From assembly GCA_025558095.1 (NCBI GenBank), contig JAIVFI010000038.1, positions 372,001-436,000 on the forward strand: DNA of 64,000 bases, given 5' to 3'. A program made the translations under genes and the position numbers. The notes under the pieces are model-generated. The model was not told the DNA's origin. It was given only the letters and a program-made list of their open reading frames with translations, and searched no databases. Origin of the DNA: Hyaloraphidium curvatum (lineage: Eukaryota > Monoblepharomycota > Hyaloraphidiomycetes > Hyaloraphidiales > Hyaloraphidiaceae). Below are positions 42,029 through 53,100 of the stretch, piece after piece; the stretch's first letter is position 1; every line of letters begins with the position of its first letter.

Positions 42029-43796
42029 ATGTCGAAGGCCCCTACAACGGCGAGGAGTTTGCTCTTCCTTCTGTCGGCCCTTCTTGCCCTGCAGCCGGCT
42101 GGCGTCGCGGGACGTGGGTCGCCCCTTGTCGTCGGACCTCGCGGCGTCGAACGCCAACCTTGCGCGTTCTCGGCAGAGCTGTCGATCGAGATCGCGCCCA
42201 ATGCTTCCGTGAATTGCATTACCCCGAGTACCGGCCGGCCGCTCATCACGGACGCGGGATTCGTTGACCGCCTGTGGTGGCCCAAATGGCTCGCCAACGT
42301 CGCATGTCGGTCTACGACGGTCGTTGCGTGGAAGCTGCTTATCGAGGGTGATCTTGTTCTCCAGATTGCATGGACAACGATGACCAGAAGAACCAGACGG
42401 CATTGGACGAATGCCTCGCTCGTTGGGGGAACAATGTGAGAGGAGAGCCGCGAGAAAGGCAGCCCCATGTGTTCACCGAAGCCGCATGTTCGCCGCGATT
42501 CTTCAGATTACGTTCGCGGAGATCAGTCCTGCCTATCCAGCTCGGAAAGACCGCAACTTTGCTGGTTACGTCGCTTTCGTGAACACGAGCAACACAGGTT
42601 CCGCCCTTGAGAAACCGATAATCGTCGTGGGGCTTCGGGGAACAAGCAACGCGGACGAGGCGATAGCAGATCTGCAGGCCAGCCAGGAGAACTGCTCGGC
42701 CGTCGGTATCACGGAAGTTGCGTGCGGCGTGCACACTGGATTCGGCATCGGTCAGTTGTTGCTACCGAGTGCTCGAAGTGAGAGTGCATATCTTACAGCT
42801 ATTGTCTCTTCGGTCAGGATTCGATGACCTGCGTCCGGCAATCTCTGGGCTGCTTGCCTCCTACCTGGCTCGCCATCCCAACTCCCCTGTTCTTGTCACT
42901 GGTCACTCGCTTGGAGGAGCTCTTGCTTCTTTGTTTGCTCAAGACATCGCAAGGAACTACACCAAGGGGGCCAACGCTACCGTCAAGGATCTTCAGCTGT
43001 TTACGGTCGGTTTCGCGGCCATCGAGCGAGAAAGAAGCTAACTCTGCAAGCAACGAACAGTACGGCGAGCCACGAACCTTCACTCCAAACTTCAGTCCAA
43101 CATTCCGACAAGACCTCGTGCCCAATTCGCACCGCGTCGTCAACTATCTTGATCCGATCCCGCACCTCCCGCCCAATGACACGGACCTTGGTCTTTATGG
43201 TACGCGTCAATGCGTGTCGCTTTGCGAGGGACCTGATTTTCCAACCGCGATCGGTGCCAAACAGCACACGTCGGAACTCCCTACTTCATCTTCGGCAACT
43301 CCACGACATCGTGCTCGCTCAACTACTCGGCCGTTGCGACGTGCGAGCTGCAAGCCCCGACCGGCGAGGATCGTAACTGCCAGAACATCCTGTGGACGTT
43401 CAAGGCGGGCGTCAGGGGCGACGAGCTGAAGAACACGGCCGAGGCGTCGGCCCGGACTCTGGCATGGTTGGTGCCACGACGAAGTCCCATTTCGCCAGCA
43501 TTCATACTTTCCCCTTTGCATCAGGCATCTCCTCGACAACTACTTCCTCGGCGTAAGATGAGCCGTCGTATGGTGCATGGCTTTGGTTGAGCTTTCTTCC
43601 GCCGCAGTACCGCGCAACCACCCCTTTCCCCGGCGGAACCAGCTCCCCTGTGAGCACGGTGACAGCCGCAACAGCCACCGGAACTGCAACAGCCAGCACG
43701 AGTAGACCAAGCTCGGGTCGAAGAAGCTCCTTGGTGGAGCTGGCTCAGATCGCGTTCACCGCCGGAGTGTCCTTTCTCCTCTTCTTCGTAACTTAG
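42029..43796 (+). CDS. secreted class-3 (fungal) lipase with GPI-type C-terminus
   Basis: Eight exons: 42029-42305, 42365-42435, 42507-42750, 42818-43005, 43061-43199, 43265-43466, 43525-43552, 43608-43796; 445 aa. A signal peptide (LLFLLSALLALQPAGVAG) opens the protein. Catalytic Ser lies in TGHSLGGALAS, Asp in NYLDPIPHLPP, and His in HLLDNYF; LFTYGEPRT is a classic lipase segment. A Ser/Thr-rich linker (STVTAATATGTATAST) and a hydrophobic end (IAFTAGVSFLLFFVT) suggest GPI anchoring. It hydrolyses acylglycerols outside the cell. Its last ~720 bp are duplicated in inverted orientation at 49695-50394. Confidence 0.84.
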
Positions 43797-44446
43797 CTCT
43801 AGCGCGGCCATGTCCTGCTTGGATCGTTCGTCCTAAGCTATGTAATGCTCGAATCAATGTTTGGGATGTGGAATGCGAAGGAGAGAGGAGGTTGTCGAGA
43901 CTTCCGCGGACTGCCATGACTGGGATGGGAAACGAGATCGACAACACCAAATCTTACAAAACGGCGCGCTCGTACACGGGAACTAGCGACAACGCCTACG
44001 CAAGGTTGATCTTGACCGACTTAACCTGGGTCCAAAGCTGGGTGCACGAAACCGATCAGGCCCGGCCCCCGCGACAAACGCGGACCTCCCACCTCGAGGG
44101 CGTACTCGCCGAGCTCGCGGCCCTGCCCGCTCTCCTTGTAGCCTCCAAAGGGAGTGGAGTTCTGATTAAAGTAGAGAGGAAGAGGTGGAGTGTCGAGGGA
44201 GTAGGGAAGGTAAGCGAGCGGCCGCGCCCATCCATCACGGCGACGAACCTGGATGATGTTGTAGCAGTTGACCCAGACGGTGCCGGCCTGCAGCGCGTTC
44301 GAGACGCGGATGGCGCGGTTGAGGTCCTTGGTGAAGACGGCAGCGGCAAGGCCGTAGGTGGTGTCGTTGGCGCGCTTGATGATCTCGGCCTCGTCCTTGA
44401 AGGTGTTGACCGCCACGACGGGGCCGAAGATCTCCTCGCGCATGAT
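43078..44446 (+). repeat. left copy of ~1.35-kb inverted segmental duplication
   Basis: This segment matches the reverse complement of 49047-50394 with high identity. It spans the lipase 3' end, the intergenic region and the dehydrogenase 3' end. Similarity begins abruptly at cttcactcc (43078) inside lipase exon 5 and ends abruptly at the ATGAT near 44446. Differences are scattered substitutions and short indels, for example in the dehydrogenase intron. Confidence 0.85.
43996..44446 (-). pseudogene. truncated aldehyde dehydrogenase 3' fragment
   Basis: It codes the last ~120 residues of an aldehyde dehydrogenase: [32 protein letters not shown], then after introns [20 protein letters not shown] and [12 protein letters not shown] with a stop at 43996. 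The frame is intact but the N-terminal two thirds, including catalytic Cys and Glu, are absent. It is the duplicated tail of the complete gene at 47369-49513. Confidence 0.85.
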
Positions 44447-44632
44447 GTCGCTCTGCTCGTTCTACCGTACTACCAACGGGCATCCGGAGATCGACCGAGT
44501 TGGCCGACGCCTCGGCGGTTGAAACCCCTTGCCATTTAGCCGATCGACCGACCTGGCCACCAGGCAAACTCCCTCTCCGGCCCGGAGCCCATCTACCTTC
44601 CTAGCTCCGTCGCAAGTCGCTCGGCAGGCAAG

Positions 44633-46784
44633 ATGAACCCCGAACTCGAGGCCATGCTGGCGAAGCTGCCCAAGTTTCACCCGTGGGCGCCGCTGATTCA
44701 AACGTCTCCCGGACCTTCCCTAACCTCACGCCCAACAAAGGCACCACTACGCGGCGCTGCAGCCCGACAAGCCCGCAATTATTATGGCCGGCATCGGTCT
44801 CCCGCCCGGGGAGAAGCCGGAGGTCGTGACCTACCGGCAGCTCGAGGAGCGGTCGAACCAGCTTGCCCACTTCTTCCGCGCCAAGGGCCTGAAGCGCTTC
44901 GACTCCATCGCCATCGTCATGGGCAACAACGCACGCTATCATGAGGTCGCGTGGGCTGCGCAACGCGCAGGCTTGCGCTTCGTCACGGCGAGCTCGAAGC
45001 TCCTTGTCTCGGAGCTCGAGTACATCCTGAACGACAGCGAGGCCCGCATCGTCATCGGGAGCCCGGAACTCCAGCCTGTGCTGCGGCAGGTTGCGGCGCG
45101 TTTGAACTGGAAGTCGCCCGCGATCGAGTTCTACATGGTGTTCGACAAGAACCCCGAGTTCCCGTGGAAGTCGCTCGAGGCGGAGCGCGACAAGTACCCG
45201 ACGACCCCCATCGCGGACCAGTCGGCCGGCAGCGCCATGTTGTACTCCAGGTTGGTGTCGTCTGCCCTCTGATTTGCCGGCAGCGCGCTGATTTCGGCTA
45301 TCATCGCCCCGTTCCAGCGGGACCACTGGCAGGCCCAAGGGCATCAAACGCCTGCCTCCCCTTCCCAACCCGGACGGCTCCATGCCCGCCACGCTCCAGG
45401 ACTTCGAGAACTACGACGGCTTGAACGTGCTTTCCGTCACCGGCATCGGCCTGTTCAAGTGGAAGCCTTTCGAGACCATCTACCTATCCCCCGCGCCGCT
45501 TTACCACGCCGCGCCCATCGGGTGGACCATGTGAGGGCCTGCGGACGGAGCGGGAGCGAGACAGTGGCTGATCGTCCCGGCAGGGCCGTTCATTCGATCG
45601 GCGGGACATGCGTCATCATGGAGCGCTTCAACGAGGAGGCCGCGCTCCGTCTCATTGAGCAGTACAAGTGCACCACGGGACAGTGGGTTGAACTGCCGCT
45701 GTCGCTTCGTCGGCATTTCGCTGACCCCGTTTCGCTTGCCAGGTTCGTGCCCGCCCACTTCATCAGGATGCTGAAGCTCCCGGACAGCATCCGGCTCAAG
45801 TACAAGCACGACACTCTCACTGGCGTTTTCCACGCCGCCGCGCCGTGCCCCGTCGAGGTCAAGAAGCAGATGATCAACTGGTGGGGAGACATCATCCACG
45901 AGTACTACGGAGGGTCGGAGGGCAACGGCCTTACCTTCAGTGAGATTCGGTCACCTGAGCCTTCCGAAATCTTATGGCTAACTCGCTCTGAAACCAGTCA
46001 CCTGCGAGGACTGGAAGCGCAAGCCCGGCACCGTCGGCCGGCCGTTCCAGGCCGGCGTCGAGGTCCGCATCTGGGACGAGGAGAAGCAGCAGGAGATCAC
46101 GGAGCCCGGCCGCGAGGGCGCCATCTACTTCTCCGGCGGCGGCAGGTTCGAGTACAACAAGGACCCCGTCAAGACGGCCGAGGCAACCAACAAGATGGGC
46201 TGGACGAGCCTGGGCGATGTCGGGTTTAAGGATGAGGTGGGCTGGAGCTCGCGGGCGTTGGGCCGGTTGCTGATTCCCATGTGCAGGAGGGCTTCGTGTT
46301 CCTGACGGACCGGAAGGCCTTCATGATCATCTCGGGCGGTGTCAACATCTGTGAGTGGGCCGCTAGTTCGAAGCGATCCAGTTGATTGGATTCGTTCCAG
46401 ACCCGCAAGAGGTCGAGAACGCACTCGTGGTCCACCCCAAGGTGGCTGACGTCGCCGTCGTTGGCGCGCCCGACGAGGAGATGGGCGAGAAGGTTGTGGC
46501 CGTCGTCCAGCCGGCTCGCTGGGAGGATGCCTCGCCCGAGCTCAGCAAGGAGCTCGCCGCGTTCCTTCGGGAGCGCATCTCGCACGTCAAGGTGCCGAAG
46601 GAGATCTCGTTCTCCAAGGAGCTGCCGCGGCACGACACCGGGAAGCTGTACAAGCGGCTCATCAAGGATGCGTGGGTAGCTTCGCTGGTTCATTTATCCG
46701 CCGGCCCTCACATGTCGCTCCTCCAGGTACTACGGCAAGGCGGATCCCTCGTACAAGGGCGTGGTGCCTGGGGCCAAGCTCTGA
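44633..46784 (+). CDS. acyl-CoA ligase (AMP-binding, 4CL/FadD-like), AKL C-terminus
   Basis: Nine exons: 44633-44682, 44741-45250, 45318-45530, 45584-45682, 45743-45939, 45998-46236, 46287-46350, 46401-46671, 46727-46784; 566 aa. Adenylation motifs appear in order: YSSGTTGRPKGIKR (P-loop, formed across an intron), PLYHAAP, EYYGGSEGNG, GDVGF, FLTDRKAFMIISGGVNIYP and the catalytic Lys region RHDTGKLYKR. The protein ends GAKL, matching a PTS1-type peroxisomal signal. It should activate a fatty or aryl acid to its CoA ester with ATP. One 60-nt intron (45683-45742) is in frame and stop-free. With the dehydrogenase it occupies the block between the inverted repeats. Confidence 0.86.
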
Positions 46785-47368
46785 GTGCGAAGTCCCATGT
46801 ATCGAGCTCTGGGGGGCGAATGAGAAGAAGACACGTCCGCTTCAAAACAGACAGCCAGATATTTGGACCGACTGGCTGCTTCTGAACCCATCTCATTTGG
46901 CGGATCCAATTGGTTGCCTCCGTCCCTTTTTTTCTGCGGTCCGCGGTTGGGGCCCAGGCGGCGCCGACCCGCCCGATCATTTTCGATCCACCCGTTTGCA
47001 CATCGGACTCGCCAAAGGTGAGCGCTTCTGCGGCCCAATCGCGGCACGGCGGCAATTGCGGAGGCTTCGGACGTACCGATGGACGCGCTGGGCGGTGTCG
47101 GGGCGGCGGCGGGCGGCGTGGGCGCCGTGCCCCACGATGGGAGACGCCGGGCGCCACTGCCCCGCGTCCCATCCCGCCGCCGGTCTCCCTCCGCGAAGCG
47201 ACGCGGCTGCGCATCCTCGTTGGCCCCGCGTGCGGCCGTCTGCGCGATTTCTGAGCCCCGCTGATCTCGCCTTGTTCCGCGCAACGCCGCTTCGCCTTGT
47301 TTCCGCCGCCTTCACTCGTCGCCCATCCAGCACACTCGCTCTCGCCGCTCCGAAAAAAACCAGCAAAC
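46785..47368. other. intergenic region
   Basis: A 584-bp stretch between the ligase stop and the first coding exon of the aldehyde dehydrogenase, on the same strand. It should contain the dehydrogenase promoter. Open frames on both strands lack motifs. Confidence 0.35.
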
Positions 47369-49513
47369 ATGTCGGCCGTGAGTTTTGCATGCGAGGGACA
47401 TGCGGCGCTCGTGTCCGAGCGCTGCCGGGTCCGCTACGGCACGACGATGCTGATCTCTGGCATCGCGCCACGCTCCACGCCAGACCGAAGTTGAGATCCT
47501 CGTCGCCGGGCAGAAGAAGGCCATCGGTGAGATTGACGATGCTGCGGAGCGGGATCGCGCTAATCATGACCTCCCGACGACAGAGACCGGCCTCTTCATC
47601 AACAACCAGTTCGTGAAGGCCAAGAGCGGCAAGAAGTTCCCGACCGTGAACCCTGTGGGTGCTGGCTCGCACCGGCTGTGCTATAGTGTCGCTGACTTGT
47701 CGCCGATCGCGTGTGCAGGCCACCGGCGAGGTCATCTGCGAGGTCGAGGAGGCCGGCAAGGAGGACGTGCAGGCCGCCGTCAAGGCCGCCCAGGATGCCT
47801 TCGACAACGTCTGGTCCAAGACCCCCGCTGCCGAGCGCGGCAAGATGCTCTGGAAGCTCGGCGAGCTCGTCGACCAGAACGCCCAGGACCTCGCCAACCT
47901 CGAGGCCCTCGACATGGGCAAGACCGCCGCCATGGCCGGTGCCATGGACGTTCCCGGCCTCGCCAGCTGCCTCCGCTACTACGCCGGCTTCGCTGACAAG
48001 ATCCACGGCAAGGTGCGTGCCCCCACGGTCCCGCATTAGGTCGTATCGGAAATTGATTATGCGTCCGTGCAAGGTCATGATGGACGAGCCCAACTTCTTC
48101 AACTACACCCGCCACGAGCCCTACGGCGTGTGCGGTGCCATCATCCCCTGGGTACGTTGGTCGATACGTTGTCTCCGGCATGATGTGCTGACGATCGCCT
48201 CCTCGCAGAACTTCCCCCTGCTCATGCTGGCCTGGAAAGTCGGCCCCGCCCTCGCCTGCGGCAACACCCTCGTCCTGAAGTCGTCGGAGAAGACCCCCCT
48301 GTCGGCTCTCGCCTTCGCCAAGCTCTGCCAGCAGGTCCTCCCCCCCGGCGTGCTCAACGTCGTTTCCGGCTACGGCCCGACCACCGGCCAGGCCATCATC
48401 GAGGAGCCTTCGATCTACAAGGGTGCGTCCTCGGAGCCCGTTCGCCGTGGCATTCATTGACCCGCTGCTCCGCAGTCGCCTTCACCGGCTCGGCCCGCAC
48501 CGGCAGGCTCCTGCTCCAGGGCGCTAGCAAGACCAACCTCAAGAAGGTCTCGCTCGAGCTCGGCGGCAAGTCGCCCGCCATCGTCTTCGACGACTGCGAC
48601 ATCGACCAGGCCGTCCAGTGGTGCCACATGGGCATCTTCTTCAAGTGCGTTGCTTTCGCGGCGGGATGGCTTTTCGGTCGGACTCACGCCGCCCACAACA
48701 GCCACGGCCAGGTCTGCTGCGCCTCGTCCCGCGTCTACGTGCACGAGGGCATCAAGGACAAGTTCCTGGAGAAGTACACCGCCGCCGCGCAGGCCATCAA
48801 GGTCGGCGACCAGTTCGACCCCGCCACCAACCAGGGCCCCCAGGTCGACGAGATCCAGTTCAACTCGATCATGAAGTACATCGAGGTTGGCATTGATGTG
48901 CTTTGGACGCCACCGTGTGGTCTCCTTACCCCTCGTCACAGACCGGCAAGTCCGAGGGCAAGCTCGTCACCGGCGGCAAGCGCCACGGCGACAAGGGCTT
49001 CTTCATCGAGCCCACCATCTTCACCGACGTGCCCGACAGCGCCAAGATCATGCGCGAGGAGATCTTCGGCCCCGTCGTGGCGGTCAACACCTTCAAGGAC
49101 GAGGCCGAGATCATCAAGCGCGCCAACGACACCACCTACGGCCTTGCCGCTGCCGTCTTCACCAAGGACCTCAACCGCGCCATCCGCGTCTCGAACGCGC
49201 TGCAGGCCGGCACCGTCTGGGTGAACTGCTACAACATCATCCAGGTTCGTCGCCGTGGTGGATGGGCGCGGCCGCTCGCTTACCTTCCCTACTCCCTCGA
49301 CACTCCACCTCTTCTCCCACCTCTTCTCTCACCTCCTCTTCTGCTAGAACTCCACGCCCTTTGGGGGCTACAAAGAGAGCGGGCAGGGCCGCGAGCTCGG
49401 CGAGTACGCGCTCGAGGTGGGAGGTCCGCCGACGTCGCGGCGGCCGGAGCTGATCGGTTTCGTGCATCCAGCTCTGGACCCAGGTCAAGTCGGTCAAGAT
49501 CAACCTTGCGTAG
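47369..49513 (+). CDS. aldehyde dehydrogenase (NAD(P)-dependent ALDH family)
   Basis: Eleven exons: 47369-47377, 47484-47526, 47584-47654, 47719-48012, 48074-48151, 48209-48422, 48476-48644, 48702-48885, 48942-49244, 49348-49416, 49472-49513; 491 aa, the normal length. Exon 1 codes only MSA. Key motifs: [20 protein letters not shown] (cofactor loop), [13 protein letters not shown] with catalytic Glu, [12 protein letters not shown] with catalytic Cys, [10 protein letters not shown], and [11 protein letters not shown]. It oxidises aldehydes to acids; the substrate is unknown. The end reads VKSVKINLA. Its last third is duplicated inverted at 43996-44446. Confidence 0.88.
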
Positions 49514-50394
49514 GCGTTGTCGCTAGTTATCGTGTACGAGCGCGCCGTTTTGTAAGATTTGGTGTTGTCGATCGCTCTTCCTGTCCCCGGCCCCACGGAT
49601 GCCCACTGCACCTCTTGTCTTCGCAGCCCATATTCCAACATTGACACGAGCACTACATAGCTTCCTATAACGATCCCAGGAGCCTGCACTAGAGCTAGTT
49701 TACGAAGAAGAGGAGACAGGACACTGGCGATGAACGCGATTTGAGCCAGCTCCACCAAGGAGCTTCTTCGACCCGAGCTTGGTCGACTCGTGCTGGCTGA
49801 TGCAGTTCCGGTGGCTGTTGCGGCTGTCACCGTGCTTACAGGGGAGCTGGTTCCGCCGGGGAAGGGGGTGGTTGCGCGGTACTGCGGCGGAAGGAAGGTC
49901 AACCAAAACCATGCATCATACGACGGCTCATCCCACAGGAAGTAGTTGTCGAGGAGATGCCTGTGCAAGGGGGAAAACATGAATGCCAGCGAAATGGGAC
50001 TTCGTCGGGCACCAACCATGCCAGAGTCCGGGCCGACGCCTCGGCCGTGTTCTTCAGCTCGTCGCCCCTGACGCCCGCCTTGAACGTCCACAGGATGTTC
50101 TGGCAGTTACGATCCTCGCCGGTCGGGGCTTGCAGCTCGCAGGTCGCAACGGCCGAGTAGTTGAGCGAGCACGATGTCGTGGAGTTGCCGAAGATGAAGT
50201 AGGGAGTTCCGACGTGTGCTGTTCGATCGGTAATATCAGGTCCCTCGCAAATCGACACGCATTGACATGTACCATAAAGACCAAGGTCCGTGTCATTGGG
50301 CGGGAGGTGCGGGATCGGATCAAGATAATTGACGACGCGGTGCGAATTGGGCACGAGATCTTGTCGGAATGTTGGACTGAAGTTTGGAGTGAAG
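49047..50394 (-). repeat. right copy of ~1.35-kb inverted segmental duplication
   Basis: Reverse-complement counterpart of 43078-44446. Here the dehydrogenase side is complete and the lipase side is cut at about 50394, inside the equivalent of lipase exon 5. The flanks beyond both breakpoints show no similarity to the left copy. Confidence 0.85.
49695..50394 (-). pseudogene. truncated class-3 lipase 3' fragment
   Basis: It preserves the lipase C-terminal third: RVVNYLDPIPHLPP, GTPYFIFGNSTTSCSLNYS, HLLDNYF and the Ser/Thr linker. The nucleophile elbow and signal peptide are missing. A 2-base deletion near the hydrophobic tail removes the original stop, and the segment used as an intron at 43553-43607 in the intact gene is read through here. 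Non-functional as a lipase. Confidence 0.82.
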
Positions 50395-50500
50395 AACTCC
50401 AGCCCTTTGGTGGCCCCATTCCCACTCCAGTTCCGCTCTGCATCTCATAAAGTGTAGAAACGAAGATCGAATACAGGACCAGTATCTCGGATGCGAACCG

Positions 50501-52771
50501 TCACCTCTTCTCCTTGTGCAGCGTGCTCAGCAGCACGAACGCCAGCAGCCTGAACCCGACCATGAACGCAACCAGGCACCCGATCTGCGACCACACCGTG
50601 ATCCCGGCCATGCCCTGCCTTGCGAGCAGCGCGGGGCCGTACGGCCGGTCCTGGAACTCTGTGCGTTGGTACGATCGCTCAGCTCCCGTGCAGCAACAGC
50701 CTGCGCCAATCGCACCCACCGTTGACCATGAGCCCCGAGAACCCGAACCAGTAGTAGCTCGTGTACACGACCCACTGCGCCCCCGCCGGCAGGTCGTCCT
50801 TGGATATCATGAACCCCCCCAGGAGCAGGCTGTACACGAGGATGATCATGTAGATGGCGATGCCCACGGGCACCGAGGACGAGACGGACGAGGCGACCTG
50901 GGTCGCGGAGAAGCCGACGAGGATGACGAGGGTGATGATGAGGAGGTAGATGAAGAAGTTGGAGGCGGCGGGGTAGAAGCCGACCATCCCTGGGAAAGGG
51001 GTCAGCATGCGACGGGTCAGCACGCCGCTCCGGGACGTACAGTAGGAAATCGTGCCGTACAGCACGGCGACGACGATCAGGAGGGGAACCTCGACGGCCA
51101 TGCCCGAGAGGAAGTACGCGGGAGTGTTGACTATGCCGGAGGCGCGCTCGCGCTGGAAGAGCAGCCGGTCCGAGATCTGCTGCGAGATGGCGGGCTTCGG
51201 GGACGCCGAAGGGTCAGCGAACTGCCAAAATCTCGTCGAAATCGCCAAGCACTCACCAGGCAGAAGAGGGCAAAAACGTTCATTAGGAACAGCAGCCCGT
51301 TGACCCTCTGCCCCTGCGAATCCTGCGGCTGCTGGAAGAATATCAACCCCACCAGCAGCGCGATCCCCAGCGCCGCCCCCGTGCGGATGTAGATGATCCC
51401 CGGGTCGCGCAGGGTCTGCAGCATCGTCCGCTCCGTCATCAAACGCAATAGCGTGCCGAATGTCGGCCGGGGAACGGCAGCGGGGAGCACGGTGGGGTTG
51501 GAGGCGTGGGAGGCGACGGATTTGCGGAGGAGGGCGTACTCGTCCGAGGCGCGGTAGACGTCGGGGAGGGTGGGGGTGGAGCCGCGGGGAGGTGGGGGGA
51601 GGGGTATCGCGGGTTCGGAGCCTTCGGGGAGGAAGAGCACGATGTCGTCCTGGTTCGGGGCGGGCGGCGTGCCGCCGTTCGCCTGTCCAGGCATCCCAGC
51701 TGCTTGACCATCCCCATCCTCGTCGTCCGCCCCGCCTTCGAGGAGGTCCACGACCCAGTCTCCCGGGTTCTCCCATTTCTCGCACTCCTTCCCCGTGTAC
51801 CCCTGCAGCTTCTCCACGCACACCGCGCCGCCGGGGCCGAAATACGCCTCGGACCCGCGGTGCATGATCAGCAGCTCGTCGAACATGCGGAAGATGCTGC
51901 TCCGCGGCTGGTGGATGCTGGCGATGATGGTGTGGCCCCGCGAGGCGAGGGTCCGGAGGAGCTTGACCACGCGCAGGGCGTTGGCGGCGTCCAGGCCCGA
52001 TGTGGGCTCGTCGAGGAAGACGACGGGGGGGCGGGTGACCAATTCGCACCCGATGGAGAGGCGGCGCCGCTCGCCGCCGCTGATGCCGCGCTTCATCGGG
52101 GAGCCGACCTGGGTGTTGGCGACGGAGGAGAGGTTCAGGAGAGAAAGGAGGGAGGATACAATGGATTCCTCGAGCTCCTTGGTCAGCTGATCCCGGCGGA
52201 CTCTCATCCGCAGCGAGAACAGGAGCGTTTCGCGCACCGTGAGGTTGGCGACAAAAGCATCGTCCTGCATTACGTAGCCCAGGAGAGACTGCAACACGCC
52301 CGGCGTAATCGAAGGGTACTCGACGCCAGCAAGGTAGAGTTTCCCGGCCACGGCGCCGACCTTGTTGCGGCCCGCAAGCACGTCCAGGAGCGAGCTCTTT
52401 CCCGAGCCGCTGGGTCCCATTATTGCTGCCAAATGGCCCGCCTGGAACAGACCCGACACGCCGTGCAGCACCTCCATCATGCGGACCTCCTTGTCACGGC
52501 CGCAACTCGGTCGGCAATCCGCGAACCATTTCCGCGCCCGGGTCCAGAACGATTCCGGGGCTGCCGCGGCGGCGGTGCCCGCGCGTTCGATCTCCTTCCG
52601 GCGCCGCTCCCGCTCGTCCTGCCGCGCGCGCTTCTTGTCGATCGGGACGGCGTACGATACGTCCTCGAAGGCCAGCGAGAGCGCCGGCGGCGGGCCGAAG
52701 CCCGAGTGCGCGTCCATTGCGGCGGTGCGAGGCGCGGCCGCGGGCATTTCAATCTCGAAGCGCAGTTCCAC
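50501..52771 (-). CDS. ABCG-type half-size ABC transporter
   Basis: Four exons, 51257-52771, 51041-51194, 50720-50989, 50501-50658, give 698 aa. The nucleotide-binding domain comes first, as in the ABCG class: Walker A GPSGSGKSS, signature ISGGERRRLSI, Walker B VVFLDEPTSGLD, and the H-loop SIHQPRS. The transmembrane half has about six helices, including LGIALLVGLIFFQQP and VEVPLLIVVAVLYGTISY. A 51-nt in-frame intron (50990-51040) sits within TISY-W. A long Asp/Pro-rich insert lies between domains. Half-transporters dimerise and usually move lipids, sterols or xenobiotics. It is divergent from the MscL gene. Confidence 0.87.
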
Positions 52772-53100
52772 CGGGAGTCAACCCGGGTTGGGACGGGCCA
52801 ATGAGGGCTGGCTCGGTGCGGTCCGCGGTGCGTCGGCGGAGTCACTCCGTCCCGCTCCGCGACTTCGCCCCGAATGCCGCGGGATCAGGATATCCACGCC
52901 GACCGGGACCAGCTGCCGGCGCCCAAACGCGCGCCCCGGGAGGCGCAGCGGGCGGCCGCCGCGTGACGCGATTCGTCGCGATCGACAACAACCAAAGGGC
53001 GGACCCGGCCGGACCCTGAACGCGCAACCGAATCAAAGCGGCAGTTGCTTCTAGCAGCACTCCTTTCTGCCTCCTCCCTTCTCCACCTCAGCTGCCCGCG
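52772..53100. promoter_or_regulatory. divergent intergenic region
   Basis: The 329-bp gap between the ABC transporter and the MscL-like start codons should carry both promoters. Sequence next to the plus-strand start is C/T-rich (ctcctcccttctccacctc). No other signal is evident. Confidence 0.3.

Noticed and set aside
49237-50091. Functional second lipase in the inverted copy
   Set aside because: The nucleophile, signal peptide and first two thirds are absent and the tail is frame-shifted, so it is a relic.
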